This document shows, in pieces, positions 11,743 to 22,993 of a stretch of 61,893 nucleotides of DNA. The position numbers and the translations under genes were made by a program. The notes beneath the pieces are model-generated. The model saw only the letters and a list, made by a program, of their open reading frames with translations. It made no database searches and was not told where the DNA came from. Numbering within the stretch: the stretch's first letter is position 1; each line of letters begins with the position of its first letter. Origin of the DNA: Ministeria vibrans ATCC 50519 (lineage: Eukaryota > Opisthokonta > Filasterea); NCBI GenBank assembly GCA_943704425.1, contig CALSCP010000307.1:1-61893 (forward strand), written 5' to 3'.

Positions 11743-12000
11743 AAAGGAAAGAGAGTTTTGTCTTTGGGTTGCAATGCAATACCGTGTTCGTGGATGTCGC
11801 TGACGACGTCCATAAGCTCGTCGCCAACACCATCGCCGGGGATCATCGTCACGGTGTACACCCCGCCATACGCAGTGGGGCTGGTCGTCTACAGCGCACA
11901 GCGCGTCAGGGGCGTGCGCGCGAGCATTCACTCCTACCGATGTGCTTGACATGGCCCGGCTCACGGCCGGCCCAATCCTTCGAACTGATCGGCTCAACAT
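9659..12000 (-). CDS. IDH3: NAD-dependent isocitrate dehydrogenase, regulatory-type subunit
   Basis: Nine exons on the minus strand: 12000-11938, 11888-11783, 11650-11537, 11370-11337, 11279-11126, 11068-10935, 10582-10348, 10275-10105 and 9736-9659, giving 362 aa in frame. The first ~20 residues ([19 protein letters not shown]) are Arg/Ser-rich and look like a mitochondrial presequence. Family signatures include [48 protein letters not shown] and the [10 protein letters not shown] segment. [13 protein letters not shown] (rather than the catalytic-type GLIGGLG) and [14 protein letters not shown] are closest to yeast Idh1 and animal IDH3B/G, the allosteric subunits. It works in the TCA cycle as part of a hetero-oligomer; no catalytic partner is in the window. 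The gene is convergent with USP32, 105 bases between stops. Confidence 0.93.
9765..10092. repeat. GAGAAAGAGAGTG(G/A) minisatellite in an IDH intron
   Basis: Imperfect tandem purine-rich units (GAGAAAGAGAGTGGA and variants with GAAGAAAAAGA) fill most of the last intron of the isocitrate dehydrogenase gene. On the sense strand this is a long polypyrimidine tract leading toward the acceptor at 9737. Confidence 0.9.
11699..11741. repeat. Poly(A) tract (poly-T on the sense strand) in an IDH intron
   Basis: About 40 consecutive A residues on the plus strand lie inside intron 2 of the isocitrate dehydrogenase gene. Similar homopolymers occur in introns at 1509-1534, 18060-18081, 23847-23879 and 49802-49847. 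Confidence 0.9.
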
Positions 12001-12340
12001 TGTTATTCTTAAAAAAATGTTTAAAAGAATAATAATGATTAATTTTGTCCAATTTATTCACTTTTGTTGGTTTTATACAGTTTCAACTTCAGCAACGCCA
12101 ATACCTGTGTCTTCGCGTGGTGATGGCATCATAATTCATTAATAATAAATGGCCAAATGGGTTGTATTCTTCTTCTTCTTCTTATAAATGGGTTGTATTC
12201 TTCTTATTAATACTAATTATGAAGTTTCAAAATATTTCAATTGTTTGGGCTCTTCATCATGCAATTTGTTCGTTCTTCTGAAACCCTTCCGACATCCCAA
12301 CAATTATCATAAAAAAACTCCAAACTTAATAATAATAATA

Positions 12341-12373
<33 letters not shown>

Positions 12374-12416
12374 ATTGGTTGTCTTTTCTGTGTACAAAAA
12401 TAAGAAAAAAACCGGA
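12001..12416. other. Intergenic with a dispersed GAA-associated element
   Basis: This AT-rich spacer separates the IDH start from the DUOX stop. Positions about 12110-12200 carry TCTTCGCGTGGTGA followed by TTCATTAATAATAAATGG and two copies of AAATGGGTTGTATTCTTC. It is the inverted relative of the duplicated segment at 62-270. An ATT run lies at 12330-12371. Confidence 0.7.
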
Positions 12417-15400
12417 TCAGACAGCCACGAAGCCGGTGAAATGCACAAAGTGCGAATCGTCAAAGGAGGTGTTGAGAGCACCCACGGCCGAGTCAACGCT
12501 GGCAACCATGCGGGGTGGACCTGTCGAGAACACGCCAATCTTTTGGTTGGGATGCAGGAGTTGCACCTGCTGAAGCACACTGACGAAGTCAGGGCGGCCA
12601 AAGTGCGTGACGGCCCGTGTGCCCGTGAGCACGCTGCGCTCACCCTGCGTCTCCGACGAGGACCGCTCCGCCACGTACAGCATCAGCGTGCGCAAGTCAA
12701 ACTTCTGCTTGGCCTGCGTAATAAACACGTGCGCCTCCAGAATGCCGTCCTTGTCTTCTTCCTCCGCCTCGCGAATCACATCGATGAACCACTCAAATTT
12801 CTTCTGTGAACGACACACCCACAAAAAGTAGACATGCTGCACGACAGAGCGACGCGCCCGCTGCACCAAATCCTTCAAGATGGACGCGTAGGGCGTGACG
12901 CCAATGCCTCCGCCAATGAGCACGGCCGTCTCGTAACGGTACCACTCCTGGGCACTCTCGCCAAAGGGTCCCTCAATGTAGAGTGGAGGCAGCGCCTGCA
13001 CTATTTGGTCTGTCTTGGCCTCGGTTGCACTGTGATGCGCCGTGCGCGTGTCTGGGTACACCTGCGCAAGACGCCGCGTCCACCGACCCACTTGGCGAAT
13101 GTGCATCTGCAGGTGGTCTTCATGAGGTGCCGACGTAAGCGTGAACGGGTGGAACTCGCCCCTGCTGATGCCCGCCGTCGCCACACGCACCCACATGCCC
13201 GGCTGGTAGACAAACGAGGCGGGGCGCTCAAAGACGAGACTGATCACGCCGCTCGGCAGATGACGCACTTCAATCACCCGCAGTGCGCGGTGGCGGCGCG
13301 AGAGTGTGTACAGCTTGTCGAGCACATACACAAAGATGGAGGGCGCCAGGAAAAACTGGAAGTAGGGTGCCTGCACCAGCTGGAGCGAGCCATGGAGCAC
13401 AGTCAAAATGTAAATGAGGGGCGACAGGTAGCGGTGGGTCAGCGTGAAAAAGTCGTAGGCGTGGCGGCGCATGTAGGGTGTGAGGAAGGCCACAAAGGTG
13501 ACCACGACAAAGACAAGGGTGTAGCCAGTGATGCCCGTCATCGTCTGGAACAGCCAGTAGGTGTAGCCAGGCGTCTCGGACGAGTAGTGAAATACGGCTG
13601 GCAACAGACACGTCAAGTCCTCGCTGGGCTGCGTCACAATGCTGTAAAAGTTAACGCAGTGCCCGGCCGTGTGCACCAGCGCCGCACCCACAAAGGTCCA
13701 GCCAACGATGCTGTGAAAGGAGATGGCCTCGTCGAGGGGCAGCAAATGGCGAACGGGCGTCGAGCGCAGCAGTGTGATGGTGTTGCGCGACACAGCGAGC
13801 AGAAGCACCGAGAGTGTGAACATAATGACGGAGGCAGAGCCGCGTGTGGTCGCCACACCAAAGCCAGTGATGCGGCGCAGTCCACGTGACTCGCGCAGAT
13901 AGCCGTAGTAATGGAAGCGCTCGACAAAGATGAGAATCACCGCAATGGTGTAGAGCGACAGCCAGAAGACGGAGAGGCGGTTATCGCGCAGCCAAGCTCG
14001 CATACGCGTCCAGCGCGTGGACACGGCAAGAGGCACGGCGTTCAGGTGTGCCACCGACGGCGGTTCTTTGGCGCTCTTGGTGAGCGGTCGATCAATGCCC
14101 AGCATGTTGCTGTTCGACATGGCGCCCATGTGGTCCGACGAAGGTGGGCCGTCGTGCGCGTTCACTGATTCATTGGACGCGTTCAATTGCGAGCGGCCCT
14201 CAAGCAAGTCAATAACCGCACGCGATTTGGGACGTTGTTGCGATGCCCGCGACGCGACCGCGCGTGCTTGCGCCGCCTCAAACTCCGCCTGTGCTTGGGC
14301 CTGTGCGGCAATGACTGCGGCGGCACTTGATACCGACGTGGACTGACGTCCCGGCTGCGGCACCGACACACTTCCGCGCAGTAGTGTCGGATTGCGCCCT
14401 GGCAGGTGTCGATTGGGATGCACCGACACAACCGATGTGCGACGACTTGCGACACCAATGGCCGAGACGGGTCGAGCCTCACCGTCGACCAGCTCTGCAC
14501 CGTCGCCATTGCCATCGCTACTCGGCGTGGGGCCCGTCGACGAGCCCAGGGCCACTTTGATGCGGTGGAAGGGGGAGCGACCACCCGCACGCGTCGGCTT
14601 CATATCAAAGTTGTTGTTCATGGAAGACATGGCCGGATTGAACTGCATGTCGTCGAGGAGCACCGTGTGTTCAACGCCAAGTAGACGCTCAAAGGCGGCC
14701 AGGGTCATGTCCTGCCCGGCTATTATGCCTGCACGCATGTACAGACGCTTCGCCAGCTCGTCGACGTGATCGCTGCTGAGCAACTCGACGCCGCTCGCCT
14801 CAAGGTTTGCGCGCAACATCATCTTGAACGTCTCAAAGTCAATGGTGCCGTCGCCATTAACGTCGTACACACCAAAAAGAAAATTCATCTTTTGTTCGGG
14901 TGTGCCGCGCGACATTGTCGTCAGCATGTCGAGCACCGCACGAAAGGGTACATGATCACGGCCGGGACCCACGAGCATGTCGCACACCTGCTTGGCAAAA
15001 GCACCGTCCGGGGGCAGGTCAAACGCAAAGCAGAACTCAGCGCGAGTGAGTGTCTTGTGCAAAAGAGCGCCCGTGGTGGGACCCAGCGACTCGACAATGC
15101 GGTGGATCTCAATGTCCGGCGTGTCCGTTGTAACCCGGCTGAACGGTTGCGACATGGCGACGCGCAGGAAGCGACGCACTTCGGCTTGACGGTCTTCTCT
15201 GGCGACAAGGCGCTTTTGAACCTGACGGTCCGACAGCGGCTTGTTTGTGTCGATGAGTAGACAGCCGGTGGCGTACGAGTGTTCGGCGGCGCGCAACTGC
15301 TCGAGGAAGGCATCGCGTCGCGAGACCGCACCAAACATGATGTGCGTGGAGTGATGCATGGGGTCGAGGAAAAGAACGCCGCACGTGTTCACACGTTCGT

Positions 15401-16401
15401 CGCCACAGGCGTACACTTGGACAGGATACTCACGCTGGGTCGGATGGATCTTGCGCATAAGAGTAAGCGACGTGGCATCAAACAGTAGTACGCCCGTGGT
15501 GCCGTCCGAAATGGCGACGTAGCAGGCGGTTGGCTGGGCGTCGCGCGACGACAGATCGATTGCCCCGTGCAACGTCAGGTTGTCAATGGTAAGGACGTCG
15601 GGTGCGCTGACGCCGTCGATGCAGGCGCCAGTGGGAATGAGAGCCGGATCGACGCGTGTCCACCACGACGACCAGAAGGGGTTGTGGAAGACACCAAAGA
15701 AGCCCCACTTGTGTCGACGCCACGTTGCGGCAAGATACATGCCCAGAGCGTTGAAAAGAATCCACACGCCAATGGCGCCCAGGGCCCACGCTGTCTCCTC
15801 GCGACCTTCCGTGTCGTTGTAAAAATCAAATTCGTGCAGTTCGGTGCACTCTTCCATGTCAGACACCTCGAGCTGCTTTGGTTGGGGGCAAGGATCGCCG
15901 TTGACGTGGTGGAAGACGTCGTCCTGAATGTCGTCGTGAGCGATGGCCGTGTTGCGACGGATGAGGTCTGCTATCGTCGTGTTGTGGATGATGGCAATCT
16001 CTTCGGCGGAAAAGAGTGAGTTCTTGGTGTTCTCAAACCACCAGCGGTCAGCGTCGCGGATGCGCGAGAACTGATCAATGATGATGGTGGTAAAGAGTTC
16101 ACCGGGGTCCATGCCTGTCTCGACAATGCCTCCGGCCCACACGTCAATGTTATCCAGCGACCCATTGTACGCCCGCTCCAGCGCCTCCCACGCGCCATTA
16201 TTGGGCACGTCCGGCGACGGAATCTCACTGAAGTTGGCCTTGCGTGGCAGCCCAAATGCTGAGAGAGAGAGTATTATTATGATACCAAAATAATAATAAT
16301 AATAATAATAATAATAGTTATAATACTATAATAGTTATAATACTATTATAATAATAATAATAATAATAATAGTTATAATACTATAATAGTTATAATACTA
16401 T

Positions 16402-16458
<57 letters not shown>

Positions 16459-16529
16459 ATAATAGTTATAATACTATAATAGTTATAATACTATAATAGT
16501 TATAATACTATTATAATAATAACAACAAC

Positions 16530-16568
<39 letters not shown>

Positions 16569-16581
16569 ATACGAAGGAGAG

Positions 16582-16615
<34 letters not shown>

Positions 16616-18385
16616 CAATTAATAATAATAACAATAAAATAATAATATTATAAGAATAACATTACGTCTTATAATAATGCACCGACTGGTCAAGTCAAAA
16701 ACCAAACTATAAATGATCAAAACAGAGAGGAAAATAAACAACATGAACGGCTTACCTTCTCGAATGGTCTGGTAGTCGGGGACACCGTGGTCGCGGCCGC
16801 GCTGGATGTTGAGGACCATAAGGTCGCGACGAGACTGGTCGAGGGGTCCTTGAACAAAGTTGCGCAGGTCCTCGACAATGATACGGTCTTCGCGCTCGCA
16901 GATTTGCGACGAGAGACCCATTAGCATGTCGGCAAGGCCATGCTCGAGGACAGCCTCGTTAGGCGTGAAGAAGGAGTTACAGGTGCGAAAGGCAATGTTG
17001 CCAGCGTCGCCCGTCGCGTTGGTCGTCGTATGAAAGACGCACTGGTTGTTGCGGCGGTAGCCTCCGGGTGGCACGACGGTGTGGCCAAAGCGCATAGCAG
17101 CAACGTGGAAGGGTTGCGAGATGCCCGGTGACGTCGTCGGGTGGTAGCCCGTGTAGGCAGGCAGGTCCTGGTTGGTGAAGGCGGGCACCCATTCGTAGGC
17201 GGTGATGCGCTGCTGATGGGCAATGGTCCACTGGCGGGCACGCTGGTAGAGGTCCTCGTCGCTCCAGTCAGGGTGGATGTTGCGCAACCGACGCGCTTGG
17301 TAGTTGTGCTCGCGGTAGAGCAACAGCTCGACGGAGAGCAACATGGGGTTTTCGTTTTGAGCGGCGTTGCCGGTGCGAAAGAAGCGCGCAGGCGAGATTT
17401 GGCGATTGACCGTGGGCGGCGCAGGGTTCTCCATCCCAATGCCAATCGTATTGTACGAGGGGTACTCTTCGCCGTTGATATCTTGCGTGAGCAGCTCGCC
17501 GTTGGAGAAGGAGCGGATGGCGTCACTGACGGCACGACGATCGCCATAGATGACACCGCCGTCAATATAGGGTGTCAGCGTGTTGAGCTGTTCGCGCGGG
17601 TTATTCGGCCCCTGGCCCGATTGGGCGGCAAAACGCGATCGATGGATGGGCATCCATTTCTCGCCGGTACAGTCGTGGTCAAAGGGTTGGTCACACAGGG
17701 GAACTTGAACATTGAAATATTCGGTGGGACACACCGGTGGCTGGACCGTCACCAGCTCCATGACGGTGAGCTGGCCAAAGAAGACCATGAGCGCAGTACG
17801 ATTACGCCACGACCCCAGACCCGAGGCGCCCTTCATGACCTCCTCCGAGATGAGACGCGGGTTGGGCCGTCCGCGACCGGATGGAATGTAGACGCCGTCA
17901 TCATAGGCGGCCTTCGCAACCCGTTCCAGCGGCTGGTCCACAATTCCGAGACTCGGAACACCAATGTTGTTGTACCTACGGTCGCAGCGTGCGAGCAATT
18001 AGCAAAACGGCAGGGAGACGTTGAGTGGCAGGAGGTGTGATAACAAAAGAATTTGAACTTTTTTTTTTTTTTTTTTTTTTTCCCTCTTTCGGCTCAAATG
18101 GAGCAGAAGGGCGCGACGATGGCACCAAGGGTACACGGCAGCGTGGTTGGTGTCACAAAGACATCTTGACTGAGCTGGGGAGTTGTCGTACCATCCGCTG
18201 TAGGATTGGCGCTCTCTCGTCGACGCATCAAAGTCAATAAGATAATTTGGGTTCTCGTTGAGAAGCGCCGCGATGTTGCTCAAGCTCGTGTTGGTCACGA
18301 GCGGCAGCGTGAGTTGCGCATGAGCCACGGGCGACAGAAGCGCCGCGGTTGCAATGAGCGTGAACACGATCACCCTGAGGTGCAT
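12417..18385 (-). CDS. DUOX: Dual oxidase (peroxidase-EF hand-NADPH oxidase)
   Basis: Three exons on the minus strand: 18385-18192, 17975-16756 and 16258-12417, giving 1751 aa. A signal peptide (about 1-23, ending AHAQ) leads into an extracellular peroxidase-homology domain to about residue 590. This keeps REHN (286-289) and RFGHT (His about 363), but the distal His region reads FFGQLTVMEL. A first membrane segment (WALGAIGVWILFNALGMYLA) follows, then a canonical EF hand near 930 (DVNGDGTIDF). A six-helix ferric reductase core has paired haem histidines (SFHSIVGW..LVHTAGH; TLTHRYLSPL..LHG). The FAD motif is HPFTLTSAP; the NADPH motifs are GGGIGVTPYAS and STGPPRM. The C-terminus (HFTGFVAV) lacks the usual terminal Phe. 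The product should make superoxide/H2O2 outside the cell under Ca2+ control. It is divergent to DUOXA. The last exon encodes 1280 codons without an intron. Confidence 0.95.
16264..16700. repeat. AT-rich repeat array in DUOX intron 2
   Basis: AATAAT runs alternate with a palindrome-like unit (ATAGTTATAATACTAT) repeated many times, then an ACAACA run near 16580-16615. It occupies most of the 497-base intron between exons 2 and 3 of DUOX. The inverted units could form hairpins. Confidence 0.9.
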
Positions 18386-18929
18386 ATTCGGCAAGTAATG
18401 GAGCGTCCGGAGTCGCGGAGCGAGAGTACGAGTCACAACTGCGTATGTGGGCAGGTTGCAATGCAACAGTGAAAAGAGTGAAAGACCAAAGACAATTCTC
18501 AGCGAACTCCTGATCAGACGAGGGTCGCGGTGAGTTTTATTTTGGTTGGGTCGCCGAGTTGACACCAAAGCAAAATAAATAGTGGTGTGAACTGTTCGTA
18601 GGACGACCGAAATATGCAACAGGTTGTGCTGGGAGCCATTGGAAACAAGGGTTTGTAGACATTGAGCGAGAACCGAATGCAAACCGACGCCGTTGCAGAG
18701 CTACACAACGCAATGCTACACGGCGAGTAAATAGGATTTCGTTTTTGCATTAATCGATCATTCTTTTCAACTTACTCGTGCTTCTCCACCGCGCGTCTTG
18801 TGTGAAGTGTGAACCGTCTTCTTCAAAAACACCCCCCCCCCTNNNNNNNNNNCCCCCCCCCCCCCCCCCCCCGGGAGTTTGCAATAGTGACTGTGTGAGC
18901 GGGTGTGCGGTGCGCGCAAGTGAGAAAGT
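18386..18929. promoter_or_regulatory. Shared divergent promoter region of DUOX and DUOXA
   Basis: The 544 bases between the two start codons must hold the upstream elements of both genes. They contain a C-run broken by a 10-N gap (about 18832-18872). No TATA box or other motif was confidently recognised. That both promoters lie here is inferred from gene orientation only. Confidence 0.6.
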
Positions 18930-20653
18930 ATGTCCAACCTACTTGATCCCTATGCTTCCGACTACTGGTATGCGGAGCCGTGCAACACGCTGTCGGTGTT
19001 CAGTCGTGGAGCCCCTTTGCCCGTGTGGTACTGTCCGCGTCATGCGAGCGTTGGCCTGGTACGAACAATGGGGAAAACGAAAGTGGGGGTTTTTGTTTGT
19101 TGTGTGTCTCGCGTCGTGTCGTGTCGTGAGCGAGTGTGCTGCACTGTGGTGCTTGGTGTGTAGCAGCGCCGCATGGTGCGGCATGCGTGAGAATGGTTCT
19201 TCATGAATTGGCTGTTGGGTTGCACACTCGGCCTGTCCATTTGAGTCACACACCAGTCGCGAGTTCGCAGACCTTTCTCGCGCTCGTACGGCCCAGCACA
19301 CCCATTGGCCGTCGAGACTCGAGTGGATGCCGAAGAGCAGACGCTCGTTGCAGGAGTGGCGTCCTTGGAATCTCCTTGCGTTTGCCTGGAATGTGTGAAA
19401 ATATGCGTCATCCGCAAGCGATAGCAACGCTCGTCCTGCCTGTCGCCACTGCACATGCAGTGCGACGATGCTATGCAGCAGGCTTGTCTGTGAAGAATCC
19501 GTCGTGTTGTGGCGTCTGGCTGACTCTTATCCTTGGGAATAAGCTTCTTTTGCTCTCTCTGGTATGAATGAATTATTACTAAATGGGGCGGGGTTTTTTG
19601 TTCGCAGGACCTCTGGCTTCTGGGCATTGGTGTGTCCTTTCTGGTGGTCTATTTATGTTTTCTGTTCATTTTGCCGACATTTCGGTTCTCCAAGGTTTGA
19701 AACACGGACGAAATGGGCATTTGTTATCATAATTGTATGGTGTATTTTTATTCCGCGTACAGCACACACTGCTCATGTATCTTGGCGTCGGCTTGGGTCT
19801 CTTTTTGGGCCTCACCATCATGTGTACGTGAGAATATCCGTGCGCCACAGTCTGTTTTCTAATCATTATTTTGGGATTTGGATTCCAGTGGGACAATTTG
19901 GGTATGGATGGCAGACGGCTTCCGTAGAGACACTCACTGAGTATTCTGCGTCCAACAAGACCATACGTGCGCGTGTGGGCGTTCACATTGGTCTCACTGG
20001 TTTCAACGTTACTCTCAAAGGTCAGTTTGTAAAAAAAAAAAAAAAAAGTTGAATTTCAATTGACATTTTTTTTCCAAGGAATACCTGTGCGTCAGTACAA
20101 CGAGACGATTGACTACAACGAGCACTTTGATTATGGCCCCGATGCCGGCATTGGTATTGGCTATGCGGCGCCCAATGCGGGTGTTCTGCGCCAAGAGACG
20201 CGCGCGGCACACTACCGGGGTGCGCCTTACCCCATCCTGTACGTCCAAAAGGGAGAGAGAGAGAAGTGCACGTGGCCATGGGTGAGAACTAACGCGTATT
20301 TTGGGTTGTAGGTACATTGTCGAGTACTTTCACTTTGACGTGCTGTTCATCAGGTGGGGTCGTTACTATCGGCAAGGCGGTTACTACGCCCAGATTTGTC
20401 TCTGGACGGCTTTTCCTCTTTGGTGCGACAGAACGTGAACAGACTTGCATCTCCTTGCCTTACATTGTTTCCTTTGTTTTCCAGGCTCATTGCGTGCTCT
20501 ATGGTCTTTTTCAATCTTACCGTCTCGGCCTGGTGTTTTGTCTTAATGGGCGCGCTAATGGTACGGCGCATAGAAACTACGATCAGAGAGACGAGGGAGA
20601 AATAACTATAATAATATTATTTTATTATTACTATTATTATTAGTTGTGATATG

Positions 20654-20694
<41 letters not shown>

Positions 20695-22299
20695 ATTTGT
20701 GACTGTGTGTTATTGTGAGTCTCTGTTCCACACGGGCTTTTTATTCACTCCTCCCTATAGATTATCGCCTGTGCGGAATGGGCCATTGAGATTGTGAAGC
20801 CACGACCAGACTTTATCATTCCTTTTCCGGGCGGTGTGCTTCACTTTGAATATTCGTGGTGCTTCTACCTGACGCTGGTGGTGGGCATAGTGTCGCTGCT
20901 GATGGGCCTGGTCTTGCTCTATCTGGTGCACACGGGAGCCGCTGCGCGTCTTTTCTCCTACGCCAATGGCAATCCCATCAGCGAGACGTCCGCCAGCGGC
21001 GATGTCTACAAGGCGCCTCTGGACCGCTCGGCCGATCTGCACATGTCCAATGATGGCAGCATTGCCTTTGCGAGCTCCTCATTGCAGGTCCAGAGTAACT
21101 CAGACGTCCAAACACTGCGGCGCTACACGACCATCGCTAATCGACTCAAGACGCTGGTGGAGTTCCAAGAGCGCATTGCCACCATCAACGTGCTCACGCC
21201 GGCGCACGCGGGACTGGGCAAGAGCAGTATCTACGCTAAACAGCCCAGTCGCGTCGGCTACATGGGTCAGCGTGGCCCGTCCATGGCTAACACTCTGTCG
21301 GGCTCCGACGTCCATCAGCTGAATGTGCCTGTGAGCCGTCTCAGCTCGGCCAGTCAACCCCGGCAGCCCATGTCGTTCCACCCGTACGCGCCTCAGGAAT
21401 CGCAGAACAGACACTCTGAGCAGTCCCACGACGCCGACACCGGCTTGGGTCTCTGGCACAATGCGTCGCGTGGCGATGGGCACCGACACCAGGCATCGCC
21501 TACGGGCAGCGTCAGTAGCCTTGACTTGGCTCTTATGAATGGCTCACGCAGCGGTCTGCAGATTGCCATTCCCATGAACACGCTTGCCTCACAGCCTCCC
21601 CGTCCACACTACCACGACAGCGACGACCAACTCCGCACGACACAGAGTGTTTTGCTGCAGCGACAGCGGGATGCACCACCGCCCCTCGAGATGCATTCAA
21701 GTGGGCTGCTCGAGACATACGACTCGAGTGCCATGTCCATTGGTAGTGCGGCCGGCGTGCACGGTCTTAAGGCAGCCCAGCTCGCAGCCATGGGTGTGGG
21801 TGCGCCGGGCAGGCGCAAACACTCGTCTAGCAGCAACACAAGCGCCAACCAAAACCACAATGTGTCACCTCGTGGTGGAAAGGTCCACCCGATGCGACTC
21901 TCGACGGGCTCCCTCAACGAAGGCGGTCCTTTCGTCTCCGACCACAGCTCCGACCGTGTTGCCATGCGACCAGGTGTTGAAGGCGCCCGCCCTCGTGCTG
22001 GTCGCTCCTCCTCGTCCAGTGCCACACCGTCGTTGGCATCGCCGCGCGAGGTGCTTGCCGACGACACAGCACAGTCGCCGCGTCTGCTGCCCGGTCAGAT
22101 TCCCTCGCCACTTGACGGTGGCAGCTCGGGCGACACCGACAGTGCTCTCCCTTCCAGTCCGAGCAACTCGCCGCAGGCTGTTTCAGACGAGTCCGGCATT
22201 CAACGAGGCGCCAACAGCGGAAGCGACGATACCATGGCGCCCAACAAAAAGGCTGGCGGCGCAGTGGGGTTTGCTGCGCCTGCCACAGTCGATGTGTGA
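18930..22299 (+). CDS. DUOXA: Dual oxidase maturation factor with long C-terminal tail
   Basis: Eight exons: 18930-19058, 19608-19694, 19763-19823, 19889-20020, 20079-20238, 20312-20422, 20485-20560 and 20761-22299, about 764 aa. Phases agree across every junction. Membrane segments are visible: WLLGIGVSFLVVYLCFLFIL, LLMYLGVGLGLFLGLTI, the LIACSMVFF..CFVLMGALM pair and the CFYLTLVVGIVSLLMG helix. The most telling stretch is VGVHIGLTGFNVTLKGIPV followed by RQYNETIDYNEHF. It matches the extracellular loop of animal DUOXA (GVNITLTG, then NETINYNEEF), including its glycosylation sites. DUOXA escorts DUOX from the ER and stays with it at the surface. After the last helix comes a ~440-residue Ser/Pro/Gln-rich tail that human DUOXA lacks. 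The gene is head-to-head with DUOX. Confidence 0.9.
20654..20700. repeat. (TA)n microsatellite in the last DUOXA intron
   Basis: A run of TATATA flanked by TATGTATG lies in the intron between exons 7 and 8, next to an ATT run at 20618-20641. Confidence 0.9.
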
Positions 22300-22638
22300 T
22301 TTTCATTTTTTGTCTTCTGTTTTGTAAAAATTTGTTCGTGATTGATTACTTCAACACCCCAAAGAAAGAGCTAGGCTAAGTTAGTGTGAGTTACGTGTCT
22401 GCGACAATAACATTTATAAATATTCTTATTAGGAAAATACATAGAGAATCGAGAGCTGTACTCAATGTCAAAACAAGCCAAATTTAGCCAATACACAAAA
22501 CAAATTAGCAAGGACGTCAAAGAGCAGCACAATACTAAATACTTACATCGATAACTAACAATACTCGATCATGAACGAACTATTTAGAACCGGACTATTT
22601 TTCGAGTCATTATTTTTAATTTTTTATTGTATTTTGTC
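22300..22638. other. Intergenic with a dispersed element
   Basis: AT-rich spacer. Positions about 22440-22470 hold ATAGAGAATC followed by GAGAGCTGTACTCAATGT, and 22523-22536 hold GAGCAGCACAATAC. Both parts recur in the same order at 31290-31350. The rest shows nothing recognisable. Confidence 0.7.
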
Positions 22639-22895
22639 ATGGACGGAGAGCAGGGCAAAGAGCCGTTGACGCACGGCGCGACAAAGCCGTTCCCCAAGCA
22701 CTGGGGCGAGCCACCGATGATTCAGACGATGGACTACCGTCCGTACCCCGAGGGATACGGGAATGGTGCGCAATCCACTGAAATGCAAGTTTGCGCTCAA
22801 CCCGACTGTTTGCATGGTGTGCAGGATCGGGAACGGTTGCACGGTGGATTCAAGAGAACATTGACAAGGATAAGGCCGCCGACGCTGCAAAATGA
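22639..22895 (+). CDS. Small conserved-looking protein (65 aa)
   Basis: Two exons, 22639-22765 and 22825-22895, join in phase to give 65 aa. The protein has KHWGEPPMIQTMDYRPYPEG, then GYGNGSGTVARWIQENI and a Lys/Ala-rich end. The combination of WGxPPxxQTxD, a GYGxGSGT turn and a short amphipathic helix reminds me of a family of small eukaryotic proteins of unknown role, but I cannot name it. The intron (59 nt) begins GTGCGC. The gene is convergent with GPD1, 98 bases between stops. No function is proposed. Confidence 0.65.
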
Positions 22896-22993
22896 AGACG
22901 TACCTTCTGTTCGTGAGAATTCAGAAAAATAATTAGTACTGAATTTTTGGAGGTGGCAAATAGTAGAGTGTTCATTCATTTGGAGGATACGCG

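Noticed and set aside
12834-13889. 351-codon plus-strand frame
   Set aside because: Antisense shadow of the DUOX NADPH oxidase domain; composition (His/Arg/Gln) fits a reverse frame.
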